DNA of 64,000 nt, from positions 14,775 through 78,774 of the forward strand of contig CAYQQK010000007.1 in the NCBI GenBank assembly GCA_964420065.1, in the 5' to 3' direction. Shown here piece after piece: positions 44,030-52,759 of the stretch. This DNA comes from CAYQQK01 sp964420065. Lineage in GTDB: Bacteria; Bacillota; Dethiobacteria; DTU022. The notes under the pieces were generated by a model. It ran no database searches. It saw only the letters and a program-made list of their open reading frames with translations, and was not told the origin of the DNA. A program made the position numbers and the translations under genes. Position 1 is the stretch's first letter; the number at the start of each line of letters is the position of its first letter.

Positions 44030-46249
44030 TCAGCACTCACTGAAACCGCACGCTTCACACTTTAAACAGCCTTCGGCTCGAATCAAGGCGGCGGTGCCGC
44101 AATCGGGACAGATCTCGGTGCACGATAGGTTGTTGCTTTCAATTCCGGCATCATCGACCCGGGCCAGTTCCTTCAAGGCCCGTCCGATGGCATCGGGGAC
44201 GCTCATGATCCGGTTCGGACCGAAGCCGACCGAACGAGCGCCGCCGATTCCCGTCAATTGCGCCACGATTTCATCCACGCTCACCCCGCAGCGCAGGGCC
44301 AGGGAAACCAGTCGTGCCACCGCTTCGGTGAAGGCGACGACATCACTGCCGGCTTTGCCGATCTGCGCGAACAGTTCGAACGGTTTTCCGGCGACGGTGT
44401 TTACGGTGACAAAAAGGTTACCCAGGGCGGTGTGGACACTGGTGGTATTACCGACAAGCGTTTTCGGCCGTTTGGTCGGCTTGAGATCGTCCTGGGCCGG
44501 ACCCGTTCCGGTATGAAGGACCTGTTGCTGGCGGGAACCGTCCCGGTAGATCGTAATCCCCTTGCAGCCCGCCCTCCAGGCGGAAAGATAGGCTTCCCGG
44601 ACCTCTTCCGGGGCGGCTTCGTGGCGCAAGTTGATCGTTTTGCTGACGGCATTATCGGTATACTTTTGAAATGCAGCCTGATGGCGGATATGCCAGGAAA
44701 GATCGATTTCAAGGGCGGTTTTGAACAGTTGCCGCGTTTTTTCGGGAAGCGGTATTTCTTCGGGCAGGCGGCCGGTTTTGGCGATGGCCCGGATCAGTGT
44801 TTCACTGTAAAGCCCTTCCTTTCGGGCTATTTCGAGAAAAACCGGGTTCACTTCGGGCAGGTCGATCCCCCCGAGAATATTCCGGCGGACAAAGGCGAGG
44901 CTGAAATAGGGTTCGATGCCGCTGCTGGCTCCGGCGAGGATGGAAATGGTGCCGGTCGGAGCGATGGTGGTACAGGTGGCGTTACGCACGCGATCTTCCG
45001 GCCGCCCGGTGTCGTAGATGCTGCCCGGAAAAGCAGGGAAAACGCCCCGTTCTTCAGCCAGAGAGACCGATTCTCGCCGGGCCTCCGCACTGATGTATCC
45101 CATTATTTTTTCGGCCATGACCAGAGCTTCTTCGCTGTCGTAAGGGAGCCCAAGACGGACGAGGAGGTCATGCCAGCCCATCACGCCGAGGCCGATTTTC
45201 CGATTGCCAAATTTGTGCATCCGGGCGATCTCGTCGATAACATAGCTACTGGCATCAATGGCGTTATCAAGAAAGCGTACTGCGGTGTGCACCACCCGGC
45301 CGAGTTTGTCCCAGTCGACGGCGCCTTCGGGCGTGAAAAATTTGCCGAGATTGATCGATCCGAGGCAGCAGGCCTCGAAGGGCAGGAGGGGTTGTTCACC
45401 GCAAGGGTTGGTCGTTTCAAAACGTCCCCGGTGCGGGGTCGGGTTGGCTTCATTCATCCGGTCAATAAAAATAATGCCGGGATCCCCTTTGGACCATGCT
45501 TTTTCGACCATCAAGTCAAACACTTCACCGGCATCAAGCCGCGACGGCCGGTCAGCGAAGGGGTCCCGGTAAGGAAGGCCGGTACGCGGATTGATCAGGT
45601 CGTAGAAGGGATCGGGTTCTTCACCGGTGGCTTTACGCATAAATTCATCCGAGACGGAGACGGAAAGGTTGAAATTGGTGATCTCCTCTTCCTTTTCTTT
45701 GCAGCAGATAAATTCGATTATATTCGGATGGTTGTAGATCAGAGAACCCATGTTGGCCCCCCGGCGGGTGCCGCCCTGCTTGACCGCTTCGGTGGCGGCG
45801 TCGAAAATTTTCAAAAAAGAAAGCGGGCCGCTGGCCACCCCGTTGGTGGAACAGACAGTATCCCCGCTCGGTCTGAGGCGGTCAAAAGCAAATCCGGTGC
45901 CGCCGCCGGTTTTTTGAACCAGGGCCATCTGTTTAAGGGTTGTGAAAATGCCCTCCATGCTGTCTTCGATCGGGAGGACGAAGCAGGCGCTAAGCTGTTG
46001 CAGTTCCCGTCCGGCGTTCATTAAAGTGGGTGAGTTGGGCAGAAAGAGCGCATCGGCCATGATCCGGTAAAATTCCTTTTCCATTTCCCGTTCCGCCGTT
46101 TCATCTTTACCGTATTCGGTTTCCACAGCCGCAATATTTTTGGCGACGCGGTGTAAAAGATCGGCCGGGGTTTCTAGCGGTCGCCCCTTTTCGTCTTTCT
46201 TCAGGTATCTTTTTTCGTAGGTAATGCGGGCGTTTTCGGAAATATTCAA
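44030..46249 (-). CDS. nrdJ: Adenosylcobalamin-dependent ribonucleotide reductase (class II)
   Basis: Makes deoxyribonucleotides without oxygen requirement, 739 residues. Seen: PNSPTLMNAGRELQQLSACFVLP (radical-site and redox Cys region, partly quoted), KTGGGTGFAFDRLRPSG, the active NPCGEQPLLP, and APTGTISILAGASSGIEP. The C-terminus has a zinc-type tail CPDCGTAALIRAEGCLKCEACG. TTG 46249 is chosen: GGGAGGAG lies 7 nt upstream. A reading to 46309 lacks a ribosome site. No cobalamin riboswitch was recognised upstream. Confidence 0.93.
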   Translation of the reverse strand: MNISENARITYEKRYLKKDEKGRPLETPADLLHRVAKNIAAVETEYGKDETAEREMEKEFYRIMADALFLPNSPTLMNAGRELQQLSACFVLPIEDSMEGIFTTLKQMALVQKTGGGTGFAFDRLRPSGDTVCSTNGVASGPLSFLKIFDAATEAVKQGGTRRGANMGSLIYNHPNIIEFICCKEKEEEITNFNLSVSVSDEFMRKATGEEPDPFYDLINPRTGLPYRDPFADRPSRLDAGEVFDLMVEKAWSKGDPGIIFIDRMNEANPTPHRGRFETTNPCGEQPLLPFEACCLGSINLGKFFTPEGAVDWDKLGRVVHTAVRFLDNAIDASSYVIDEIARMHKFGNRKIGLGVMGWHDLLVRLGLPYDSEEALVMAEKIMGYISAEARRESVSLAEERGVFPAFPGSIYDTGRPEDRVRNATCTTIAPTGTISILAGASSGIEPYFSLAFVRRNILGGIDLPEVNPVFLEIARKEGLYSETLIRAIAKTGRLPEEIPLPEKTRQLFKTALEIDLSWHIRHQAAFQKYTDNAVSKTINLRHEAAPEEVREAYLSAWRAGCKGITIYRDGSRQQQVLHTGTGPAQDDLKPTKRPKTLVGNTTSVHTALGNLFVTVNTVAGKPFELFAQIGKAGSDVVAFTEAVARLVSLALRCGVSVDEIVAQLTGIGGARSVGFGPNRIMSVPDAIGRALKELARVDDAGIESNNLSCTEICPDCGTAALIRAEGCLKCEACGFSEC

Positions 46250-46612
46250 AGCAGCTCCTCCCTGTCCCTGTGATCTATTTTTTACGGCGGGCGCCTGGCC
46301 GGGGATCAATCTACTACAACCGGCTCCAGGTCACATTGTAACATTTTCATTCATGGATGAACATACCATGGCGTCGTTTCGGTTTCAGGGGCGGTCCGGA
46401 CGGCAGGATACGGCAAATAGCAACAGATTTCAAGGAAATTTTTGATCGGGGTGGGAAGCCCCAATTTACGGCAGGGACGTTTTTCTGCCACTACTGCTCT
46501 TTTCAGCGCCGTTCCCCTCTTTTTTTCTCGAAACAGAACTGCTATAATGAGCAACAGGATTGAAAGGCTTGGTTTGGGCCCTGCCCGCAGCAGAAGTAAA
46601 GGAGGAGACGAT

Positions 46613-46708
46613 CTGTCCAAAAAAGATAGGACCAGCAAGCAGCTCAAGCGTCTGCGGAAGAAGCGGCGCCGGGCGAAAAAGAGGAAAAGACTCAAAGGCC
46701 GGACCTGA
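46613..46708 (+). CDS. Tiny very basic protein (31 residues) with CTG start
   Basis: Reads MSKKDRTSKQLKRLRKKRRR then AKKRKRLKGRT. More than half of the residues are K or R. A strong AAAGGAGG lies 7 nt before CTG 46613. A TATAAT at 46542-46547 overlaps the only upstream ATG in this frame, which argues for the downstream CTG. It could be a small RNA- or ribosome-binding peptide, but no family is recognised and the CTG start is unusual. serA begins about 110 nt downstream. Confidence 0.45.
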   Translation: MSKKDRTSKQLKRLRKKRRRAKKRKRLKGRT

Positions 46709-46815
46709 TCAACACGGTATTCCTTCCAGGTGAGTCGATAAAGCGGCCGTTCAAGGAAGAAAAAAGTTTTTGGGGTAACGTATGGGCGTGGTTTGGAGAT
46801 CAAGGAGGTAGCAAA

Positions 46816-48411
46816 GTGCGTATTCTGGTCAGCGACCCCCTTTCGGCGGAAGGGGTGGCTTTGCTGGAACGGGAAGCCCGGGTCGATCAAAAAACGGGGC
46901 TTTCTGAAGAAGAATTGGTAGCAATAATCAAGGATTACGACGCCCTGGTGGTACGGAGCGGTACCCGGGTGACCGCATCGGTGATCGATGCCGGCAACGC
47001 TTTGAAGGTCATCGGTCGGGCCGGGGTCGGGGTGGATAACATTGATGTGGAACATGCTACCGAGCGTGGCATCATTGTCATCAATGCCCCGGAAGGCAAC
47101 ACCATTGCCGCTGCCGAGCATACCGTGGCCATGCTCACCGCGCTGGCCCGGAACATCCCCCAGGCTTATTGTTCCCTGCGGGAAGGGTGCTGGGAGCGCG
47201 GTCGTTTCATGGGGGTGGAACTGAACCAAAAGGTGCTCGGGATTATCGGTCTGGGACGCATCGGCGGCGAGGTAGCCCGGAGGGCCAGGGCGATGGGGAT
47301 GACCATACTTGCTTACGATCCGTACATTGCCCCCGAACAAGCCGAAAAAATTGGGGCACGGCCTGCTTCTCTGGAGCAGGTTTACCGGGAATCCGATTTT
47401 ATTACCCTTCATTTTCCCCGCAGCGAGGCTACTTATCATCTCATTGGCGAGGCAGAGTTGGCCCGGATGAAACCGGGAGTGCGATTGGTCAATTGTGCCC
47501 GGGGCGGGCTGATCGATGAGGCGGCCCTTTTCCGGGCTCTGGTTGAAGGCCGGGTTGCCGGGGCGGCACTGGACGTCTTTGAGGAAGAACCGCTTTGCGA
47601 CAGCCCCCTTCTGACCCTTCCCAACGTAGTACTCACGCCCCACCTCGGTGCATCCACGCGGGAAGCTCAGGTGAACGTTGCGCTCCAGGTGGCCGAACAG
47701 GTGTTGTTGGCCTTGCGCGGAGAACCGGTGGTCTCGGCGGTCAACGTTCCGGCCATGCTGCCGGAAAAAATGGCCGAACTAAAACCGTTTTTACCGTTGT
47801 TGGGTCTTTTGGGTAGTTTCTATATCCAGAATTATGGCGGTCAGATCAGGGAAGTCGAGATTCATTACGGTGGTGCGGTCGCCGCAATGCCCCTTGCCCC
47901 GTTGACCGCCTCCTGCCTCATCGGTATGTTGAGCTATATCCTGGGGGAACAGGTTAATTTCGTCAACGCTTCCCATCTGGCTCGTAGCCGGGGCATTCGC
48001 GTGCGGGAGGTGACCAGCCCGGATATTGAGAATTTCACCAATCTGGTCACGCTTACCGTTCGTTCCGGGAACAAGATTCATTCTGTTGCCGGTACCATCT
48101 TTAACCGTACCGACATCCGTCTGGTTCAGATCGATCGTTACCGGATCGAGGTGGTTCCCTCCCGCTACATGGTGGTCTGTCATTATATTGACAAGCCCGG
48201 GGTGATCGGACGGGTCGGCACTTATCTCGGTCGCTGCGGGATTAACATTGCCGGTATGCAGGTCGGTCGTCGGTCGATCGGGGGCGAGGCGGTCATGGTT
48301 TTACAGGTTGACGACCCGATTGCTCCCGCTCTTGTTGAAGAGCTGGGACAATTGGAAGGGGTTGAATCGACCCGTTTTGTCAGGCTTGATCCCCGGGGCT
48401 ACCCGGATTGA
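46816..48411 (+). CDS. serA: D-3-phosphoglycerate dehydrogenase
   Basis: First step of serine synthesis, 531 residues, long (type I) form. N-terminal substrate domain, NAD fold LGIIGLGRIGGEVARRA (residues about 142-158), catalytic Arg in NCARGGLIDEAAL, Glu in DVFEEEP and His in TPHLGASTREAQ. Then come the allosteric substrate-binding domain and a C-terminal ACT domain (VVCHYIDKPGVIGRVGTYLG), which usually binds serine for feedback inhibition. GTG 46816 follows CAAGGAGG. serC is not adjacent. Confidence 0.94.
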   Translation: MRILVSDPLSAEGVALLEREARVDQKTGLSEEELVAIIKDYDALVVRSGTRVTASVIDAGNALKVIGRAGVGVDNIDVEHATERGIIVINAPEGNTIAAAEHTVAMLTALARNIPQAYCSLREGCWERGRFMGVELNQKVLGIIGLGRIGGEVARRARAMGMTILAYDPYIAPEQAEKIGARPASLEQVYRESDFITLHFPRSEATYHLIGEAELARMKPGVRLVNCARGGLIDEAALFRALVEGRVAGAALDVFEEEPLCDSPLLTLPNVVLTPHLGASTREAQVNVALQVAEQVLLALRGEPVVSAVNVPAMLPEKMAELKPFLPLLGLLGSFYIQNYGGQIREVEIHYGGAVAAMPLAPLTASCLIGMLSYILGEQVNFVNASHLARSRGIRVREVTSPDIENFTNLVTLTVRSGNKIHSVAGTIFNRTDIRLVQIDRYRIEVVPSRYMVVCHYIDKPGVIGRVGTYLGRCGINIAGMQVGRRSIGGEAVMVLQVDDPIAPALVEELGQLEGVESTRFVRLDPRGYPD

Positions 48412-48469
48412 TCCCAAACACAATCTTTGCTCCCAGTAAAAACCAGGTGATCTGAAAGGAGGCCTTTTT

Positions 48470-48646
48470 TTGCCGCTGTACGAATTCCTTTGTCCCCGTT
48501 GTGGATACAAGAGTGAGCGTCTCTGCCGCGGGCCGGAGGAAACGTCGGAATGTCCGGTCTGCGGGACGGCGGCCCGGCGCCTATTTTCCACGTTTCGTCG
48601 TGGCCGGGGCGCAGGCGCCGCTTCATCTGGTGCTTGCGGTGGGTGA
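48470..48646 (+). CDS. FmdB-type zinc ribbon protein
   Basis: 58 residues. MPLYEFLCPRCGYKSERL and the second knuckle CPVCGTAARRLFSTF form the four-cysteine zinc ribbon of the FmdB regulatory protein family. The tail is rich in G and A and ends ACGG. TTG 48470 has AAAGGAGG 9 nt upstream. Function of most members is unknown; they may bind nucleic acid or regulate. Confidence 0.85.
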   Translation: MPLYEFLCPRCGYKSERLCRGPEETSECPVCGTAARRLFSTFRRGRGAGAASSGACGG

Positions 48647-48688
48647 AACATAAAAAATTGCAGCAGTTGCTGACAACGATCGATCCAT

Positions 48689-48695
48689 TGTCGAA
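48689..48695 (+). promoter_or_regulatory. Spo0A-box-like site upstream of the MEDS-Spo0E pair
   Basis: Perfect TGTCGAA heptamer, the core of the Spo0A box. A one-mismatch copy in opposite orientation (TGTCGAG) lies at 48742-48748. Both sit in the 158-nt region before the MEDS gene. The heptamer also occurs elsewhere by chance, so function is inferred. Confidence 0.4.
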
Positions 48696-48804
48696 TAATA
48701 GCAAACCGGATATATTTTAGAGAATATGGAAATTCTTATGTCTCGACAAAGGATCTTCTACCTGCCTGGAGAATAGAACGGAGGACCAGGTAAGGGGGTA
48801 TATT

Positions 48805-49398
48805 ATGGTTGTAAAAAAACAAGGGATCGTTTCCGGCTGGAAAGACGGAACGGGGGTTCATTGTTGTTATTTTTACTACGGCATACCACATTTACTGTCA
48901 TCCGTGTCCTCTCTCGTCCGGATGGTGCTTCTTCAAAACAACCGCTGCATACTCAGTCTTGATCCGGAACTACGGCGAAGGGTGGCCGGCGGCCTGACAG
49001 CGGAGGGTTTTGACGTGGCCGAACTAGAACGGCAGGACCGGCTTGAACTGTTTACGGAAACCGAGATCGATCAATTTTACCGGACCGGTGTTCCGGGTTT
49101 GAACCGGCAGGACCGGTACTGGGAGAAACGGCTTGAAATGTCTGGGTTGGCCGGTCAGTTTATGATCGGACAGGCCGAACTGGCGATCAAAGCAATCGGT
49201 TGGGAAGCATTTCTTCATTATGAACGTGAGGTTGGCCCGGTTCTGGAACATAATCGCATGAATCTGATCTGTCTTTATCCCTTCGCGCGAACCTGCATGG
49301 GACCTTATTACAAGGCGGTCCGGGCAGCACATCCGCAACTGCTGAGCGCCGGCAATCTGCTCGAACAGGGAAAAAGCATGGTTGGCCAAACGGCATGA
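48805..49398 (+). CDS. Stand-alone MEDS (DcmR-type) sensory domain protein
   Basis: 197 residues, essentially one MEDS domain, an alpha/beta sensory module found with histidine kinases and regulators. Seen: GTGVHCCYFYYG near the N-terminus, LVRMVLLQNNRCILSL, GLTAEGFDV and the late NLICLYPFARTCMGPYYKAVRAAHPQLL (partly quoted), which matches the family CxYxxxxF segment. No kinase or output domain is attached. The 3' end overlaps the Spo0E-like gene by 4 nt, so the two products are made together and may interact. ATG 48805 has a moderate AAGGGGG site. Confidence 0.75.
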   Translation: MVVKKQGIVSGWKDGTGVHCCYFYYGIPHLLSSVSSLVRMVLLQNNRCILSLDPELRRRVAGGLTAEGFDVAELERQDRLELFTETEIDQFYRTGVPGLNRQDRYWEKRLEMSGLAGQFMIGQAELAIKAIGWEAFLHYEREVGPVLEHNRMNLICLYPFARTCMGPYYKAVRAAHPQLLSAGNLLEQGKSMVGQTA

Positions 49399-49580
49399 AA
49401 GAAACCGGCAGGGGGCAAAGCGATATCTGGTCTCTTCTTGCAGAAATAGATGCGCTGCGCGACCTGTTGGAAGAGACATATGCGGCGGAGGGGGCTTTTT
49501 CGCCGAAGGTGCTGCAGGTTTCCAGGGAGCTTGACGAGCGAATCAGCGATTATCTCGGACTAAAAGAAGATTGGCTATGA
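49395..49580 (+). CDS. Spo0E-like aspartyl-phosphate phosphatase
   Basis: 61 residues. The Spo0E family signature is clear: LLAEIDALRDLLEETYAAEG followed by the SRELDERISDYL motif, in which S-x-x-LD is the conserved phosphatase-like core. Spo0E proteins remove phosphate from Spo0A~P and delay sporulation. ATG 49395 overlaps the MEDS gene stop (ATGA). A hairpin (about 49618-49656) with T-run after the gene may terminate the transcript. Confidence 0.85.
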   Translation: MKETGRGQSDIWSLLAEIDALRDLLEETYAAEGAFSPKVLQVSRELDERISDYLGLKEDWL

Positions 49581-49716
49581 TCTGTTTCGATCGTTACCAC
49601 GGCGTCGTTATATGGTGTTAAAGAAAATCCCGGTCTGAATCCCGGGTTTTTGTTTAAAACCGTTTCCGGGTACCGGCGGCAACATGCCTTGCCTCGGGAA
49701 GGGAAAGGAAGGCATT

Positions 49717-49723
49717 TGTCGAA
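49717..49723 (+). promoter_or_regulatory. Spo0A-box-like site in the pyrG leader
   Basis: Perfect TGTCGAA about 53 nt before the pyrG start, directly after a 7-bp hairpin ATGCCTT/AAGGCAT (49684-49690 with 49709-49715). Regulatory role is inference only. Confidence 0.3.
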
Positions 49724-49775
49724 TGACATACATTTGTAAGTCGAACTTTTCTGCGGGCAAACAGGAGGCATACCG

Positions 49776-51401
49776 ATGACCAAGCATATTTTTGTTACCG
49801 GCGGCGTGGTTTCTTCTCTGGGGAAGGGCATTACTGCCGCTTCTCTGGGATGCTTGCTCAAGACCCGCGGTTTGAAGCTGACCATGCAAAAGCTCGACCC
49901 CTACATCAATCTTGATCCGGGCACTATGAGCCCGTACCAGCATGGAGAAATATTTGTCACCGATGACGGGGCGGAAACCGATCTTGATCTGGGCCATTAC
50001 GAGCGCTTCATCGATGAAAATTTGACCCGGGATAGCAATGTCACCACCGGACGGGTTTACTGGTCGGTCATACAAAAAGAGCGGAAAGGCGGTTTCAGGG
50101 GGAAAACGGTGCAGGTCATCCCGCACATTACGGACGAGATCAAGGCCCGGGTGCAGACAATTCCACGGGCCAATCCCGATCTGGACGTGCTTATCACCGA
50201 AATCGGCGGGACGGTGGGGGATATCGAAAGTCTTCCCTTTCTGGAAGCCATCCGCCAGATGCGGGCTGATCTGGGCCGAGAAAACGTGATCTACATTCAC
50301 GTCACCCTGGTCCCGTACCTGCCCATGTCCGGAGAATTAAAGACCAAGCCGACCCAGCACAGTGTCAAAGAGCTGCGCAGTATCGGTATTCAGCCCGATC
50401 TGATTGTCTGCCGCACCGAACAACCCCTGCCCCGGGAGCTGAAAGATAAAATTGCCCTCTTTTGCGATATCGAGCCGCATGAGGTGATCGAAAATTTGAG
50501 CACCCCCATTATTTACGCGGTTCCCCTGATGATGCAAGAACAGCGTCTGGATGAGCTGGTTTGCCGGAAGCTGCACCTGAACTACGGTCCTGGGGATATG
50601 AGCGGTTGGCGCCGGGAGGTGGAGAGGGCGGGACGCCTGCAAAACCACGTCACCATTGCCCTGGTGGGCAAGTACATTTCGCTGCCGGACGCTTATTTAA
50701 GTATTAACGAATCACTTTTTCATGGCGGGCTTCACCATGATACGGCAGTAGAAGTAAAGCTGATCAACGCCGAAGAGATGGAGTGCACTCGGCCGGAAGA
50801 GTCCCTGCGGGGTGTAGACGGGATCCTGGTCCCGGGGGGATTCGGAAACCGGGGCATAGAAGGAAAGATCAACGCGGTCCGGGTAGCCCGGGAGCAGAAA
50901 ATACCTTTCCTTGGAATTTGCCTCGGGATGCAGTGCGCTGTGATCGAATTTGCCCGAAACGTGGCCGGATTGGAGGGGGCTCACAGTGTTGAATTTGACG
51001 ATCAAACCCCGCACCCGGTGATCGATTTTGTACCGGGGCAGGAGGAGGAAACCCGGGTCGGCGGTACTTTGCGTCTCGGAGCGCACCCTTGCCTGCTGAA
51101 AGAAGGGACCCTGGCCAGTTCTATTTATGGAACAACCCGGATCTCCGAACGGCATCGTCACCGTTACGGGTTTGCCGATCGTTACCGCACGACGCTGGAG
51201 GATAAAGGTTTGATCTGTAGTGGTGCCGCCCGGGAAACCGGCCAGGTCGAAATTGTGGAGCTGGCGGATCATCCCTGGTTCGTAGGCAGCCAGTACCATC
51301 CGGAATTCAAATCGCGCCTGCACTGCCCCCATCCTTTATTCCGGGATTTTATTGGGGCCGCGCTACGTCGGAAGGGCGGGATCGGACCGGAAAACCGGTG
51401 A
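49776..51401 (+). CDS. pyrG: CTP synthase
   Basis: Aminates UTP to CTP with glutamine, 541 residues. The amidoligase domain starts with IFVTGGVVSSLGKGITAASLG and continues with YINLDPGTMSPYQHGEIFV (both partly quoted). The class I glutaminase domain has nucleophile Cys in FLGICLGMQ, with His and Glu in QYHPEFKS. ATG 49776 follows ACAGGAGG. It is separate from pyrB and pyrC-like genes. Downstream it converges with a P-loop protein gene. Confidence 0.97.
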   Translation: MTKHIFVTGGVVSSLGKGITAASLGCLLKTRGLKLTMQKLDPYINLDPGTMSPYQHGEIFVTDDGAETDLDLGHYERFIDENLTRDSNVTTGRVYWSVIQKERKGGFRGKTVQVIPHITDEIKARVQTIPRANPDLDVLITEIGGTVGDIESLPFLEAIRQMRADLGRENVIYIHVTLVPYLPMSGELKTKPTQHSVKELRSIGIQPDLIVCRTEQPLPRELKDKIALFCDIEPHEVIENLSTPIIYAVPLMMQEQRLDELVCRKLHLNYGPGDMSGWRREVERAGRLQNHVTIALVGKYISLPDAYLSINESLFHGGLHHDTAVEVKLINAEEMECTRPEESLRGVDGILVPGGFGNRGIEGKINAVRVAREQKIPFLGICLGMQCAVIEFARNVAGLEGAHSVEFDDQTPHPVIDFVPGQEEETRVGGTLRLGAHPCLLKEGTLASSIYGTTRISERHRHRYGFADRYRTTLEDKGLICSGAARETGQVEIVELADHPWFVGSQYHPEFKSRLHCPHPLFRDFIGAALRRKGGIGPENR

Positions 51402-51460
51402 TCCGGGGTTGACGGAAAGGCCGGATCCGGCAAGAGCTTTGCCGGTTAAGCCGGAATCCT

Positions 51461-52567
51461 TCAATGCGGCCGATGATGCTGGAGGATGTTTTCCAGTACC
51501 GTCCGTGAGAGATCGTTGATCTCTTCAAAGCGCATGTTTGGGATATAATAAGCTTCCAGTTCGTCGTGAACTTCCCGAACCCGGCGGAGGAAAGATATGG
51601 CTGTTTCAAGGGATTGCTGAAAGTAGGTCCGGGCAATTGTCCGTTCCCCGGCGACTCGGGTGTCCGGGTGATGGACGAAAATGCCGGTTTCAATGACCCG
51701 GTCGCTGCCGCAGGCTTCCATCTGGTGTGGGGGGACGCTGTTCACGACTCCGGTTTTCAGTTCGGGGATGATCACGTGATCGATCCGGTACGGATCGAGG
51801 GCGCAGTGGTAGGCTTCGACGAAAAACCCTCGCAGGATCGCCGCATCTTTGATCCGGGTGATCAGTTCGTTTTTGCCGGTGCCATCGTCTCCGGAAACGA
51901 TGTAAAGGTTGCTCACGCCGGCGATGATCGTTTCAAGGTGATCGACTGTTCCATCGGGAGTAATGGCGGTGGCAAAGAGGTGACGTTCCCGGCGCCGGTG
52001 CTCGTAAGGGCCGGTTTTATTGTTAAAAATGGCATCGATTACCTCTAGCGATTGACGTTGCAGGCCGGCCTGGTCCAGGGCGTTATTTTCCCGGTAATAA
52101 TCTTCCACCTCGTCCAAAAAAAGCTTGGCCGCGGCCAGATAACGGTAGGTACGGCGATAAAGACGGGCTTTCTCCCGGTTTGCGCGTATTATCTTTTCGC
52201 GGTGGGCGACCATGGCGGCTTCGTTCCAAAATTCCCCAAGGTGGATGATCTCATCCACTGCGCCCGGGTTCTTCGGATCGACCACGTGAGGCGCGGTCCC
52301 GTCGATGCAGGCGATCTTCAGGGCGGGGATAACAATACCGTCCAGGGAAGTGCTGTCGGCAGAGCAGCAGTGATATTCCAGATCCAGGCCCCGCCGGAGC
52401 AGCTCTCGGCCGATATTGCGCATGAAAGTAGATTTCCCCACCCCCGGGCCGCCCTTGATCACGAAAATGCGGGTGGCGTCTTCCTCGATAATCTGGTCGT
52501 AAAATGAATAAAAACCATAAGCCGAATTGGAACCGGGAAATACCTTTTTTAACTTTCCGCGGGGCAT
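51461..52567 (-). CDS. Two-P-loop ATPase-like protein (PRK06851-type)
   Basis: 368 residues, of a Firmicute family of uncharacterised P-loop proteins. Walker A GGPGVGKSTFMRNI lies near residue 40. A second, degenerate P-loop GDDGTGKNELITRI lies near residue 230, giving an internal duplication of two NTPase-like halves, each followed by an EYHCC / EAYHC segment. The family often appears in spore-formers; its function is unknown. ATG 52567 has AGGGGAGGG upstream. It is divergent from purF over about 190 nt. Confidence 0.8.
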   Translation of the reverse strand: MPRGKLKKVFPGSNSAYGFYSFYDQIIEEDATRIFVIKGGPGVGKSTFMRNIGRELLRRGLDLEYHCCSADSTSLDGIVIPALKIACIDGTAPHVVDPKNPGAVDEIIHLGEFWNEAAMVAHREKIIRANREKARLYRRTYRYLAAAKLFLDEVEDYYRENNALDQAGLQRQSLEVIDAIFNNKTGPYEHRRRERHLFATAITPDGTVDHLETIIAGVSNLYIVSGDDGTGKNELITRIKDAAILRGFFVEAYHCALDPYRIDHVIIPELKTGVVNSVPPHQMEACGSDRVIETGIFVHHPDTRVAGERTIARTYFQQSLETAISFLRRVREVHDELEAYYIPNMRFEEINDLSRTVLENILQHHRPH

Positions 52568-52635
52568 CGATCAAGCACCCTCCCCTGTATTTTAGAACTA
52601 ACTTATACTATGTGCCAAAAGGGGTTTTGGTTAGT

Positions 52636-52742
52636 CCCCGGCTGTAGGCCGGGGTGCAGGATCAGCCCGGCCGGGTGCCGAACTAGTGGCCATTACGGTG
52701 ATGTTGCATCGGACGGGAGCATAATAGAGAATATGCAACATC
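52636..52742 (+). promoter_or_regulatory. purF leader with two hairpins
   Basis: Hairpin 1: CCCCGGC/GCCGGGG (52636-52642 with 52648-52654), 5-nt loop. Hairpin 2: GATGTTGCAT and ATGCAACATC (52700-52709 with 52733-52742), a perfect 10-bp inverted repeat ending 2 nt before the purF GGAGG site. The second could be an operator or sequester the ribosome site. No known purine riboswitch fold was recognised. Confidence 0.5.
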
Positions 52743-52759
52743 AATGGAGGAATGAAACG

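Noticed and set aside
44258..46024. 588-codon plus-strand frame antisense to nrdJ
   Set aside because: Composition is typical of a codon-bias shadow; class II reductase motifs on the minus strand explain the region.
46351..47643. Long minus-strand reading frame (430 codons) antisense to serA
   Set aside because: It lies opposite the tiny basic gene and the serA gene, has no ribosome site and shows no family motif; serA is unmistakable on the other strand.
48805..49398. Complete histidine kinase
   Set aside because: Only a MEDS domain is present; no dimerisation or ATP-binding motifs follow before the stop.
49684..49775. CTP-responsive attenuator before pyrG
   Set aside because: A small hairpin is present, but it has no T-run and no visible C-rich initiation region, so attenuation cannot be supported.
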